NCBI RefSeq assembly: GCF_037126465.1
Contig: NC_088203.1
Span: 93,620,668-93,684,667, forward strand
DNA length: 64,000 bases
Origin: Ornithodoros turicata
Taxonomy: Eukaryota > Arthropoda > Arachnida > Ixodida > Argasidae
Direction of reading: 5' to 3'
Shown here: piece by piece, positions 10,933-22,840 of the stretch
How the letters are laid out: the number at the start of each line of letters is the position of its first letter
How positions within the stretch are numbered: position 1 is the first letter of the stretch
Program-made: the position numbers and the translations under genes
Notes under the pieces: model-generated
What the model was told of the DNA's origin: nothing
Database searches by the model: none
The model's input: only the letters and a program-made list of their open reading frames with translations

Positions 10933-11679
10933 AAGCTTCAGCGTAGTGTGAAGACGTGTCTTGAACGTGCGACGCTCTGCCATGAGCGTCACTGTTTCCT
11001 TCATTCTCTCATTTTCACATCAGCGAGAGAACGGCTTAGCCGTTGACGATACCGCTGTCTTTTAAAAATGCGCAGAGGGCTTTCATTACTTTCACTTGTT
11101 GCTGTTTGCAGCGCCAGTAACCAAATAGTTTGCAGAAGCTGAAAGGTCGAGAGTCAAGCTTGTCGAGCACAGCCTGGAGTCGTTCTCTGTGAGTCTCGTA
11201 ATTAAGATGGACACTGCATGATTATGTGAAGTGTGTCTTCCGGTGTGTTGCATGTGCAGCATAACGAAGTTGATATGAGTTTCATTCTGTAGAGTGTTGT
11301 CCGTGAATAAAGCTGACCTAGGCGGATTCTGTGGATGACTGTTTGCAGAGGTCTCTCCAGGCTTCTTGGGACGATAGCTGTCAAATTGGGATCGATGAAA
11401 GGGAGATAATCAGTAGGTCGGAGGGATGACTTCCATAGTTCTCTGGATTTTTGTGTCGTCGTTCTCCTTAGATAGGCTTTTGGGTCAGCTTTCGAGAAAG
11501 GTATGGCGCTGAGCTTGGTCTTGCTTAGAGCTTCCTTGGCTGTTTTGTCTGCTGCTTCATTCCCTGATATACCACAGTGGGATGGAATCCACTGCAGTGT
11601 TACACTGTGACCTGACCGTATGGCATCGCCGAGGGTGGTGAGAATTTTGTACACCATATAATTCAAATCATCGAGCGCC

Positions 11680-11774
11680 AAAACGAAGGAATGATTTATT
11701 CTGCGCGGCCTCGCGCTGAGGCGCGATGCGTGGGCGGCGCCAGCTGACCGGCTTCGTCGTCGGCAGTCACCACA
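11680..11774 (-). repeat. 5' LTR, outer part
   Basis: This holds the first ~95 bp of the LTR on the minus strand, from TGTGGTGACTGCC through AATAAATCATTCC. It ends at the LINE insertion boundary. AACC follows at 11775-11778 as the element's target duplication. Confidence 0.88.
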
Positions 11775-11814
11775 AACCTAAAGCTTCGAAAGTTAGTTTG
11801 TACATACAACATGT

Positions 11815-12615
11815 TTTTGCAGGCAACGCAGATCGGTTTGGGCAGCTCCCGTGTGCGTCTGGCAGCAGTGGCTGCGATGCGTCTTGGGGTGAAGCAGCCT
11901 TGCGGGGCAATGCCGGATGAGTGCGGGTGTGGTCAAGTTCAAACTTTCTCTCTCTCTCTTTCTCTATTTTTTTTTTTTTTTTGCTGTTAAAACAAAGCGT
12001 GTTTCGATGAAACTTTGTAAAATGAATGTTCAAGGGCATACTGTCTACTGCAATTTGTCTCCTACTTTTATCAGGACCATCTCAATATATGGTAAAAAAC
12101 TATTTCCAAATTCATGATTTTTTTTTTTCTGCGTGCTCCTCCAAGTCTGCGCGCCTTAAAATATTTTAAGACGTTCTATGCCTCCTAAACAAGAGCGATA
12201 AACAGTTTAACTAGCTATGAAAAAATTGCAGAGTTCCGTAAAAAAATTCGAAAAGTTCACGAAATTTTACAGCTTACCCGGGCATAAACTGTCGATAAAA
12301 AATGTCGACCGAACTTCAACGTGTCTGACACCAAAGTATTATGCTTGACCTTCATTCAGAAGAGATTTGGTTGGAATTTGCGCAAAAGCTATTTTGTTAT
12401 AATTTTTTTTATCGAGGTAGGTTACATGTCAAATCGCAATCTTCAAGAGACGGCCACGGTGCGAATTCTTTTTTTGTGTGTTTTTTTTGCGCCAAAATAA
12501 GCCGAGAGAGCACTGGCTGCATGGGAACAATCAACCACAATTTATTTGGCAGAAATCGGCGATAGTCGAGCGCAATGTCTGGGACGTTTGGCATGGGATG
12601 ACCCAACAAGATAAA
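11815..12615 (-). repeat. Unclassified dispersed repeat, copy B
   Basis: Reverse-complement partner of 3046-4145. It contains the same blocks in order, a (CT)n/poly(T) segment at 11947-11980, and no SINE. The Gypsy element lies between the two inverted copies, but nothing shows they were once the ends of one element. Confidence 0.7.
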
Positions 12616-12708
12616 AGTTGGCACAGTCGTAATTGCAATATGTATACGCTACGTTGCGCATACCAGTAAACACTGTAAGCAAAATATCCATAATTTTACT
12701 GCACCAGC

Positions 12709-12934
12709 TGACTGCTAACTCTGTTGCCGGCATATGTGCCGTAACCTAGATATGCTGCACAAAATCCGTTTGGAATGCACACTGCACAGTTCCAGACTGG
12801 CTTTTCGCAGTTTACTATCCCTTTAATGGAAGTAGCTCCCTTTTCGCTTATGGGAGCTGTGCAGTGTGAAAAAAAGATTTTTTTTTTCAATAACTACTTT
12901 ACGGCACATATGCCGGCAACAGAGTTAGCAGTCA
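12709..12934. mobile_element. MITE with 36-bp perfect TIRs
   Basis: The 226-bp element has perfect inverted ends beginning TGACTGCTAACTCTGTTGCC at 12709-12744 and 12899-12934. It has no coding capacity and no clear target duplication. Flanking stretches 12616-12708 and 12935-13087 hold nothing recognised. Confidence 0.8.
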
Positions 12935-13087
12935 CTTGTGTGTAAAATTACGTTTTTCTTTCTTCTTTTTACAGTGAACATGGTTACGGCGTACAGATCA
13001 GTCTGTGCTGTGTAGATCCAATGTTCCGTTGAAACAGCCAGCACTTCTAGCACCTGTATCGCAATTGTTGCGATAAAACCCCCATCT

Positions 13088-16000
13088 CCCCAAGCAGCAA
13101 AATGTACTGAAAGTCGGGTGCAATAGGGGTGGACGGGTAGGTGGAAGGCCTTGAACAGACTCGTGAAACTAAGGAACATCGATAAGACACATACCGTCCA
13201 CCCCTATTGCACTCCCCCAAGCAGCACAATGTACTCAAAGTCAAGTGCAACAGGGGTGGACGGGTAAGTGAAAGGCCTTGAACAGACTCGTGAAACTAAG
13301 GAACATCGATAAGACACATACCGTCCACCCCTATTGCACTCCCCCGAGCAGCACAATGTACTGAAAGTCGAGTGCAACAGGGGTGGACGGGTAAGTGAAA
13401 GGCTTTGAACAGACTCGTGAAACTAAGGAACATCGATAAGACACATACCGTCCACCCCTATTGCACTCCCCCAAGCAGCACAATGTACTGAAAGTCGAGT
13501 GCAACAGGGGTGGACGGGTAAGTGAAAGGCCTTGAACAGACTCGTGAAACTAAGGAACATCGATAAGACACATACCGTCCACCCCTATTGCACTCCCCCG
13601 AGCAGCACAATGTACTGAAAGTCGAGTGCAACAGGGGTGGACGGGTAAGTGAAAGGCCTTGAACAGACTCGTGAAACTAAGGAACATCGATAAGACACAT
13701 ACCGTCCACCCCTATTGCACTCCCCCAAGCAGCACAATGTACTGAAAGTCGAGTGCAACAGGGGTGGACGGGTAAGTGAAAGGCCTTGAACAGACTCGTG
13801 AAACTAAGGAACATCGATAAGACACATACCGTCCACCCCTATTGCACTCCCCCAAGCAGCACAATGTACTGAAAGTCGAGTGCACCAGGGGTGGACGGGT
13901 AAGTGAAAGGCCTTGAACAGACTCGTGAAACTAAGGAACATCGATAAGACACATACCGTCCACCCCTATTGCACTCCCCCAAGCAGCACAATGTACTGAA
14001 AGTCGAGTGCAACAGGGGTGGACGGGTAAGTGAAAGGCCTTGAACAGACTCGTGAAACTAAGGAACATCGATAAGACACATACCGTCCACCCCTATTGCA
14101 CTCCCCCGAGCAGCACAATGTACTGAAAGTCGAGTGCAACAGGGGTGGACGGGTAAGTGAAAGGCCTTGAACAGACTCGTGAAACTAAGGAACATCGATA
14201 AGACACATACCGTCCACCCCTATTGCACTCCCCCGAGCAGCACAATGTACTGAAAGTCGAGTGCAACAGGGGTGGACGGGTAAGTGAAAGGCTTTGAACA
14301 GACTCGTGAAACTAAGGAACATCGATAAGACACATACCGTCCACCCCTATTGCACTCCCCCAAGCAGCACAATGTACTGAAAGTCGAGTGCAACAGGGGT
14401 GGACGGGTAAGTGAAAGGCCTTGAACAGACTCGTGAAACTAAGGAACATCGATAAGACACATACCGTCCACCCCTATTGCACTCCCCCGAGCAGCACAAT
14501 GTACTGAAAGTCGAGTGCAACAGGGGTGGACGGGTAAGTGAAAGGCCTTGAACAGACTCGTGAAACTAAGGAACATCGATAAGACACATACCGTCCACCC
14601 CTATTGCACTCCCCCAAGCAGCACAATGTACTGAAAGTCGAGTGCAACAGGGGTGGACGGGTAAGTGAAAGGCCTTGAACAGACTCGTGAAACTAAGGAA
14701 CATCGATAAGACACATACCGCCCACCCCTATTGCACTCCCCCGAGCAGCACAATGTACTGAAAGTCGAGTGCAACAGGGGTGGACGGGTAAGTGAAAGGC
14801 CTTGAACAGACTCGTGAAACTAAGGAACATCGATAAGACACATACCGTCCACCCCTATTGCACTCCCCCAAGCAGCACAATGTACTGAAAGTCGAGTGCA
14901 ACAGGGGTGGACGGGTAAGTGAAAGGCCTTGAACAGACTCGTGAAACTAAGGAACATCGATAAGACACATACCGTCCACCCCTATTGCACTCCCCCGAGC
15001 AGCACAATGTACTGAAAGTCGAGTGCAACAGGGGTGGACGGGTAAGTGAAAGGCCTTGAACAGACTCGTGAAACTAAGGAATATCGATAAGACACATACC
15101 GTCCACCCCTATTGCACTCCCCCGAGCAGCACAATGTACTGAAAGTCGAGTGCAACAGGGGTGGACGGGTAAGTGAAAGGCCTTGAACAGACTCGTGAAA
15201 CTAAGGAACATCGATAAGACACATACCGTCCACCCCTATTGCACTCCCCCAAGCAGCACAATGTACTGAAAGTCGAGTGCAACAGGGGTGGACGGGTAAG
15301 TGAAAGGCCTTGAACAGACTCGTGAAACTAAGGAACATCGATAAGACACATACCGTCCACCCCTATTGCACTCCCCCGAGCAGCACAATGTACTGAAAGT
15401 CGAGTGCAACAGGGGTGGACGGGTAAGTGAAAGGCCTTGAACAGACTCGTGAAACTAAGGAACATCGATAAGACACATACCGTCCACCCCTATTGCACTC
15501 CCCCAAGCAGCACAATGTACTGAAAGTCGAGTGCAACAGGGGTAGACGGGTAAGTGAAAGGCCTTGAACAGACTCGTGAAACTAAGGAACATCGATAAGA
15601 CACATACCGTCCACCCCTATTGCACTCCCCCAAGCAGCACAATGTACTGAAAGTCGAGTGCAACAGGGGTAGACGGGTAAGTGAAAGGCCTTGAACAGAC
15701 TCGTGAAACTAAGGAACATCGATAAGACACATACCGTCCACCCCTATTGCACTCCCCCGAGCAGCACAATGTACTGAAAGTCGAGTGCAACAGGGGTGGA
15801 CGGGTAAGTGAAAGGCCTTGAACAGACTCGTGAAACTAAGGAACATCGATAAGACACATACCGTCCACCCCTATTGCACTCCCCCGAGCAGCACAATGTA
15901 CTGAAAGTCGAGTGCAACAGGGGTGGACGGGTAAGTGAAAGGCCTTGAACAGACTCGTGAAACTAAGGAACATCGATAAGACACATACCGTCCACCCCTA

Positions 16001-17052
16001 TTGCACTCCCCCAAGCAGCACAATGTACTGAAAGTCGAGTGCAACAGGGGTGGACGGGTAAGTGAAAGGCCTTGAACAGACTCGTGAAACTAAGGAACAT
16101 CGATAAGACACATACCGTCCACCCCTATTGCACTCCCCCGAGCAGCACAATGTACTGAAAGTCGAGTGCAACAGGGGTGGACGGGTAAGTGAAAGGCCTT
16201 GAACAGACTCGTGAAACTAAGGAACATCGATAAGACACATACCGTCCACCCCTATTGCACTCCCCCAAGCAGCACAATGTACTGAAAGTCGAGTGCAACA
16301 GGGGTGGACGGGTAAGTGAAAGGCCTTGAACAGACTCGTGAAACTAAGGAACATCGATAAGACACATACCGTCCACCCCTATTGCACTCCCCCGAGCAGC
16401 ACAATGTACTGAAAGTCGAGTGCAACATGGGTGGACGGGTAAGTGAAAGGCCTTGAACAGACTCGTGAAACTAAGGAACATCGATAAGACACATACCGTC
16501 CACCCCTATTGCACTCCCCCAAGCAGCACAATGTACTGAAAGTCGAGTGCAACAGGGGTGGACGGGTAAGTGAAAGGCCTTGAACAGACTCGTGAAACTA
16601 AGGAACATCGATAAGACACATACCGTCCACCCCTATTGCACTCCCCCAAGCAGCACAATGTACTGAAAGTCGAGTGCAACAGGGGTGGACGGGTAAGTGA
16701 AAGGCCTTGAACAGACTCGTGAAACTAAAGAACATCAATAAGACACATACCGTCCACCCCTATTGCACTCCCCCAAGCAGCACAATGTACTGAAAGTCGA
16801 GTGCAACAGGGGTGGACGGGTAAGTGAAAGGCCTTGAACAGACTCGTGAAACTAAAGAACATCAATAAGACACATACCGTCCACCCCTATTGCACTCCCC
16901 CAAGCAGCACAATGTACTGAAAGTCGAGTGCAACAGGGGTGGACGGGTAAGTGAAAGGCCTTGAACAGACTCGTGAAACTAAAGAACATCAATAAGACAC
17001 ATACCGTCCACCCCTATTGCACTCGACTTTCAGTACATTGTGCTGCTTGGGG
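13088..17052. repeat. Tandem array, 31 x 127 bp, with transposon-like inverted ends
   Basis: The period is exactly 127 bp: 'GTACTGAAAG' and its variants start at 13104, 13231, 13358 and so on to 16914. Copies are nearly identical. Each monomer contains an inverted pair (GGGGTGGACGG / CCGTCCACCCC). The outer ends are inverted to each other: CCCCAAGCAGCA..AATGTACTG at 13088 and its complement ending at 17052. This looks like a MITE whose interior was amplified. Units carry CCAAGCAG or CCGAGCAG, often alternating. The last three share AAAGAACATCAATAAG. No open frame crosses it. Confidence 0.95.
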
Positions 17053-17245
17053 CCATTCATGTAGTTGTTGCTGTTCTGGCTCGTGATGAAATATCCTTTA
17101 CGGCTTGTCTGTGCACTGCAATGTCTTTCCGAGCCGTGTTACCCATTACGGCGTCCCGAATTCGGCGTTTGATGCACGACGATTTTGACATTAATTTTAC
17201 TTCACAAAACAGTATAGTTATGAAGCACATAACAGAAAGTGGTCT

Positions 17246-18510
17246 CATCCCAAGTGGAAACTGCCGACCATCGGCCAGTGGTCGATTTTCGATCGGCAAG
17301 CGATTTAGTCGGACACTGCACCTTGGACCAACGTCGGTCTAATCTCGCTCACAGTGGTGGCTGGCGAACGACGTTGGGCCGAGAACGTTGTGTGCGATGC
17401 ATTGCGGGCGTGCTATTGAGAGTTTGGCATAATAAAGGCGGGCCAATGTCGGCCCTGCACTGCAAACAAACTCGAAAACAACGCAGCTGCTACTCGAAAC
17501 AAAAAAGAAGGAAAAGACACTATGTCTTATAGTAGCAGTGATCTCCCCAGAAATTCACTGCTGGGGGGGTCGAGCTTTGAAGGGTGGGGGGTTATGCTTT
17601 GTGAAGGTTCCACTTACGGAATTTTTGTTACACACGGAATGAATCGTGGATCTGCACCGCTTTCCCCTTTTTGTCTGTACATGTGATTACGCTAGAACAC
17701 AGTACATTAGAATACAGATTCATTGTGAACGGCATTTCAATATTAACATGCATAATCACACGACCGACAAAGAAAAAAAGACTAGCACCTTGTCTCACGA
17801 AGCTCAATGAATACCTAGCAACCAACGGTGAAAACCTTAGACGAAAAAAGCAGAATACCTCGCTTGATTGAGTTGGGCGCAAATCGTTCTTGATGATCCA
17901 CATTGAGTTTCCCGTGCCCGCACTCTTTTTTGCTCGTATATGTGCGCAATATATGCATTGAACAGTCACTTTCAAATGATTTTGGACGAATGCATGGTAC
18001 AATCATCTGCATGACTGTGGTGCTATAGCCCAAGTACCACTTGGAGTACAGGATGTAATTCGCTGCGCCGGACTCACTACCAGAACGTGTTGGTGGCCGA
18101 GCTGGGTGGGGTCACCTGAGAAATTTCAGGGGGGGGGGGGTAGGGAAATCCCTGCTTTGTAGTTATCCGAATTCAACGTATCTGAGTTATGGGGAATCAC
18201 CATATCTGCATATCTGAGTAAATTTCTTCCGCTTCCAAAAGTATTTGTAGACGAGATGAAGGTCTACAAGGCCGACCAAGTGCCGGCTACTGCCCGACTT
18301 AGATCTAAACTGGCCCTGTGTTGGCCCCACGTCTTATAGGTCGGTCTGCTACATTGGCCCAAGGTTGGCGGTATTAAGTCGGGTCGAGTAAAGCCAATGT
18401 CAATCCCGAAGCTTGGCCCAACATTTTTTTGCAAGCACGGCCCAACGCCTTTTGGGTCAGACGCATACGTCGGCCCGGCATTTTGCCGACGTTGTTTTTT
18501 CCCCTTGGGA
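17246..18510. mobile_element. Possible TIR element with 'GGCCCAACGTCGG' repeats, internally interrupted
   Basis: Both ends begin CCCAAG(T/G)GGAAA on opposite strands, and both flanks carry many degenerate 'TTGGCCCAATGTCGGCC' phrases (17290-17460 and 18270-18500). A second candidate at about 17538-18155, with poly-G tracts and GCAG.GAT(C/T)(T/C)CCC ends, seems inserted in it. No reliable target duplication or coding was found. Confidence 0.4.
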
Positions 18511-19677
18511 TATAGTTAAAATCAGTTTCGAGATATCGTGTTACTAACAGGACCAGATACCGAGAAACTCTTCCATTAAATGGAATCCATTCCAGAATAG
18601 CATAGAACATAAAGCAAAATACGGTATAGTTATGTAGATAACAACGGAGACATAAATCAGTTATTACAATATATGTGACCATGTTATGCACCGGTGCACG
18701 TTATACATCGAACGTTTTTTTCAAATTCGGCCAGTTTTTAGGGGTGCTCGTTATACACGAGTGCGCGTTATACACCGGAAAATACTTAGCTTGTGTACCA
18801 TCAGCAAAAACCATTATTAAGGAACTGTGGACAACGTAAATCGCAATAGAAAAAAAATTAAAGAAAGAAAAAAAAAGAAACGAAGACAGGCAGCTCTGTT
18901 GAAGTACACTTCGGAAGTGGCCGGGCTTTATTACTCGCGAAAGTACATATAGGAGAAAATGTGGGCGGCACTTTGGTTAGGGTAAGGTGGGGTAAGATGA
19001 GACAGAAATTTGCAAATGAATATGAAATTTTTATTTTTCGTGTTTAAACAAAAAACAAAAAAAACAAAAAAACTAGCCATAGGCACATTCTCAGGGTTCT
19101 AGAGCTTCTGACCTGTGTGAATGCAGAACGGACGTAGCCGGGCTAAAATAAACACAGAGCAAGAAATTCAAAAATGCAGATTGTCTCATCTTGCCCCAAG
19201 CCTCGGGGCTAGACGAAACACGCCGTGGTAATGAACTATACAAATTAATTTTTGCAATCAAAGCAGACAGAGTAAAGCCCGTGGGGCCCTACACAACCCC
19301 CTTGAGCTAACCGCCCAAATGACGTGCAATAAAATCACACGGAATCCGGTGCTATTTTGCTCCGCCGTCCTTTGCAAACAAGGCACCGCCAGTCTGATCG
19401 CTGACCGCTGGTCGCTTGCTTTTATGTGCGCTTCTGATTTGCTGGAAATATCCTAGGAAACAGGAAAATTTGCTTGAAAAATCCTTGGCAATATGCAAAA
19501 AAGAAATCTCTGAGGAACAAGCATAAAGTCACCTAATAGTTGACTTATCAGTTTCTAAATTACATTAAATTTAAATTACATTAAATTGTCGCGTCTTGTC
19601 CCGTGCATATCATCGGATGCATTAATGGACCATTCTCACACTAGCGTCGGATCCTAGCGGCTGTCCAGAGAAACACG

Positions 19678-20706
19678 GGCTGCGTCTACTAAAAAAGCGC
19701 CGACAGCACCGGTAGGGGGCAGCGCTAGCGACAGCAGGCGCTGGTTTAGTAGACAAGCTCGCTGGTTTTGCTGAAAATGGCGGCCAACGAGCAGACGACG
19801 AGATCCCCGATGGTACCGCGCAGTCGATTACTGGATGTTCTTATTTCCGAAGCCTCCGAGACAGATGAAGAGCTGTGTATAACTGGCGCGCTTTCCGTCC
19901 TTACTACAAAAAGGCAAATAGACAAAGAATCCGAGGCCATGCACGAGAGCCGCCTTCAGGTTAGTTAGGTTCAAGGTGTGTTCCGCGTCACTCGGTCCCT
20001 TGCCATAGAGTTATGATGCCACATTTGGCAAAAGGTTGTAGTCTAATGCGGGTGTACGCTTAACTGTGAGCACGTCGTACCAACACAGTAGGGATCTGCA
20101 AGCAGAGAGGACGAGAGAAGGGGCATAAAGCTTTGTGACGCCCTCATCTTGGCCTCCCTCTCGCTTCTACACCAATATATGCCCAAAGGCGACTCCCTTT
20201 TATCACGAGGGACGTCTCAGTTCTGTATAATTCGTTGATCCGTCGTATACATTGCAAAACTGCTCCTGTACAGAAGCAAATGTGTGCAGAACCGAAACCA
20301 CGCGAAAAGGGGCGCGGGAGGTTTATTTCAGTCAGTACATCGCGGCACATGAAACGTACTTCAATTAGTTCCGTGTACGTGCCGTGCTGCAGTCTGCTTG
20401 CTTCTTCTGGAGTGACAAGAACGTTCACGCATCCTTGCGGAGTTTATATTGTGACAGTGATGAGCCCAGCAGTCGATGTGGACGCCATGTTCAAACTACG
20501 CGGCGGGCGATGTCGTCTGCTATCGTGACGTCACACAGCCAGCAGCAGCGCGTTCAGCGGCTCCCGACCTGCTGCCTGCGCTGGCCAGCGGCAGCAGCGG
20601 CGCTGCGGCAGCAGGTTGTCTACGAAACGAGCGCGCTGCCCTAGTAGACGGAAACTTGCCATCCGCTGACAGCGCTGGCAGCGGCGCTGCTTTAGTAGAC
20701 GCAGCC
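19678..20706. mobile_element. PIF/Harbinger-like element, 3-bp TSD
   Basis: The ends GGCTGCGTCTACTAAA / TTTAGTAGACGCAGCC bound 1029 bp. The 3-bp ACG flanks it at 19675-19677 and 20707-20709. The inner ends continue as imperfect GC-rich inverted repeats (GCGCC.ACAGC). The 3-bp duplication and TIR fit PIF/Harbinger. It sits inside the 18978-21206 element. Confidence 0.65.
19777..19959 (+). CDS. Possible first coding exon inside the Harbinger-like element
   Basis: The frame begins MAANEQTTRSPMVPRSRLLD in a good ATG context (gaaaATGGCGG). It ends after 61 codons (..HESRLQ) at a consensus donor CAG|GTTAGT. Placement 100 bp inside the left TIR is where a transposase or its Myb/MADF partner would start. 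I cannot match it to a family and see no second exon, so it may be a remnant or chance. Confidence 0.35.
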
Positions 20707-21206
20707 ACGATCGGCGCGCCAATGCACAGCCGGCGCCATATTGGCGCCATCTTGTGAACATGTAGGGAACCTTCTTCGGCGCCGTCAGGGTGACAGAGCA
20801 TGCGCAGAAGCGTTATGAAAAAGGTCCTTTTTTTTTTGTTCAACACCGGATAACCAAGAGTGCCCATATTTTGCATATATCTAGATAAATGAATAAAGAA
20901 ATAGAATGTGGACTTACATTGACCGAAAAAGCCTGCGAAACGCTGCTGCACAGATGACAAGAAAAAGGGCTACAGAAATTCGCGCCTTTTTGGTGGGTCT
21001 TTACATTTCAGGCATAAGTAACCGTTTTTTGTTCTCTTCAACGCGTACACCAATCCGGACAATTCTCACGTGCAATAAAGCGGACACGCAGAGTCACCTA
21101 TGAGTAAAGTTTCAAGCGCATGGAGAAACGCGTCTCTGAGACAGGCGGCGTCGAGCAAAAAATGTCGCGTCTTTCCCCGTGTCTCATCTTGCCCCACCTT
21201 ACCCTA

Positions 21207-21895
21207 TACCTTACCCTATACCCTTCATACAACGAATTAATTATGATAACAAGCTGAACAAAGTAGGAACAACCACGTTCCGTCCACGCATAGCTCCCGA
21301 TAGTTCTGATTTAGACGATAGATTTTGTTTACTTGGCAGCATCTGGCTTTCCACCGCAGAGGAGTACTTACAACGCGCTTCGAGCTGGAAAGGAATATAT
21401 CAAATAATTAAGTAAATAATTAGAACGGGCCATCGGGTGCCATCGGGTTCCAGACGACAGCGAGTTCGATGACTGCTACATCTAGCGAGCAGCTGTGCCC
21501 AGAAGCAGGTTTGATAAGCATTCCAGGGCCGTGTGGCAGCCGGATTTTAAACGAGTTCATTCATCCCAGGTCAGCGAGCTAGGCATGATGCAGCGAGTGT
21601 GGTAACGTAAACAAGTCGTCGTACAACATGCGGCTGTTACGTGCTGCTGCATGTAGGCGCGTGTAGAGATCTGCCACGCTAAGTAGGTGGGGGCCGTGTC
21701 ATCCACGAGCTGCAAGTACAGTCAAGTACAGAGCTGCATTCATGGTGCCGATCGAGAATGGTTGCGATCAATGAACCGCTGCTACCACCAATTAATGTAA
21801 TGAATGTAGCAATACACATTCCCGTCACGAGAATACAGAACAAGAGCGCACGGCGCACTATTAAAGGGGTTGCGACACCAAGTTCTTCCTGATAA
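21207..21895. other. No feature recognised
   Basis: Mixed-composition sequence with short frames only and no match to other parts of the window. Confidence 0.4.
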
Positions 21896-22135
21896 CAACA
21901 AACTTATTGTGACATGATGAATGGGAAGTTTCATCGCAAGGGGCGATACTCTACCCCATTGCTGGTGGTGATGTGGGAAATGAAATAATGAGTCCCTTCA
22001 CAATAGGGATCGAAGTCCTATGATGTCCAAAAAGGTGAAAAGAGCTTTGAAGGCAGAGCGTTGGTGGGCTGGACTTGGTCAGGGACCAAGCAATTTTGAG
22101 AGAGAGAGAGAGAGCAGGAGAGGTAATGTTTGAAA
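21895..22135 (-). mobile_element. LINE 3'-end fragment, low confidence
   Basis: Plus-strand 'TTATTGTGACATGATGAATGG' and following text resemble the stretch at 37885-37975 (AACAATAACTTTATTT..GATGATGGG..AATGGGTCCC). Similar GATGATGA..TTCACC ends occur at 49830 and 50380. Read on the minus strand these look like LINE 3' ends with CATCAT tails. A (GA)n microsatellite lies at 22097-22115. Confidence 0.35.
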
Positions 22136-22840
22136 CCATTAACCACTCTCGCCGTCGGAGGCTTCTCTAGTCGGCTGAGCGACACCTACTCCAGTCATCT
22201 CCATCGCTCCAAATCACGTGGCCATCTGACGTGAAAGGAGAGCTGTACTCCCTGCGTTCCCGGACGCCGCGGTTTCGGTTTCGGCTCATTTGCATATCAA
22301 AATTCGGGGATGTATATTTTAACTCACGTGCGTGTTTTAGGATTTGTTAAACGTGAAATGGCTTGCAACCTGTGATAAGCTATCAATTTGGTGTCTCGCT
22401 TTTGCCAGAAATCATCTAATTAAGAAGTTAATTAATGAATGTTAGAAAATTAGTCATAAATAGTTGCACACTTTCTTCGAGAGGATGGCCGGCTGGCCGT
22501 AGAACTCAACTGCAAAAACGACATCTATGCTGCTCTCGTAGGTTTTTTTAAATAAAAATTCTGTAAAGGCTAAAAAATACCCTGTATAATAAAATACCCT
22601 GTATATAAGATGACGATTGAACAGTGGCGTCGGGATATCGCAGCTTGGTCACACAGCTTGCTAGTCGAAAGGAAGAGTCCAAATTTGCGAGTTGAAGTAT
22701 CTGGAAGAGGCACCCACAACTTCCGCGGGTCTTAGAAACACGTTCGCCGAGTTGCGCGAAAAGGCAACCAGAGGCCTCCAACCAAGCCTCCTCGGCTTTT
22801 TGCTTCCCCTTCCAACCGAAAGGAGAAGAAAGTATTGAAT
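22136..22840. other. No feature recognised
   Basis: No family signature and no credible gene. Short A/T-rich segments and isolated short frames only. Confidence 0.4.

Larger units (their letters stand above)
10492..11671 (-). mobile_element. 5'-truncated LINE fragment inside the LTR
   Basis: The minus-strand frame at 11202-11681 encodes a retrotransposon-type RNase H end (VTLQWIPSHCGISGNEAADK) followed by a Cys/His C-terminal motif (CCTCNTPEDTLHIIMQC), as in jockey/I-type LINEs. The 3' end at 10492 is a (GAA)n tail. A likely 8-bp target copy flanks the insertion (7 of 8 match). The 3' part is interrupted by a Penelope-like palindrome at 10626-10932. EN and RT are missing. Confidence 0.8.
4722..11774 (-). 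mobile_element. Ty3/Gypsy LTR retrotransposon, CsRn1-like, with nested insertions
   Basis: The minus-strand order from right to left is 5' LTR, PBS, gag, PR-RT-RNase H-IN, polypurine tract, 3' LTR. LTR ends are TG..CA, and the 4-bp duplication AACC flanks the whole at 4718-4721 and 11775-11778. The primer site matches the 3' end of tRNA-Trp. That primer, a Cys/His gag motif and the short LTRs suggest the CsRn1 group. Without its insertions (5159-5765, 6170-7031, 10492-11671) it is about 4.4 kb. Premature stops and frameshifts in pol make it inactive. Confidence 0.9.
18978..21206. mobile_element. TA-flanked TIR element, about 2.2 kb, carrying a Harbinger-like insert
   Basis: TAGGGTAAGGTGGGGTAAGA at 18978 is matched by its complement ending at 21206, with one mismatch; TA at both ends fits a Tc1/mariner-type target. 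A short internal copy of the same motif lies at 19180-19200. No transposase is evident outside the inserted element at 19678-20706. Stretches 18979-19677 and 20710-21180 are otherwise featureless. Confidence 0.6.

Noticed and set aside
4722..12615. The inverted repeats at 3.0-4.1 and 11.8-12.6 kb as ends of one giant transposon around the Gypsy element
   Set aside because: The Gypsy element has its own TSD, the copies differ markedly, and no shared outer termini were found. Two independent copies are simpler.
13088..17052. CRISPR-like array
   Set aside because: The units are fully tandem with no unique spacers, and the setting is a eukaryotic genome. It is a satellite.
18665..18790. A TIR element end with GTGC(G)CGTTATACAC phrases
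   Set aside because: The phrases look like known transposon termini, but no partner end or coding was found, so no boundary can be given.
20516..20760. GC-rich frames near 20.5-20.7 kb as a host gene
   Set aside because: They fall in the GC-rich inverted end of the Harbinger-like element and are open on both strands.
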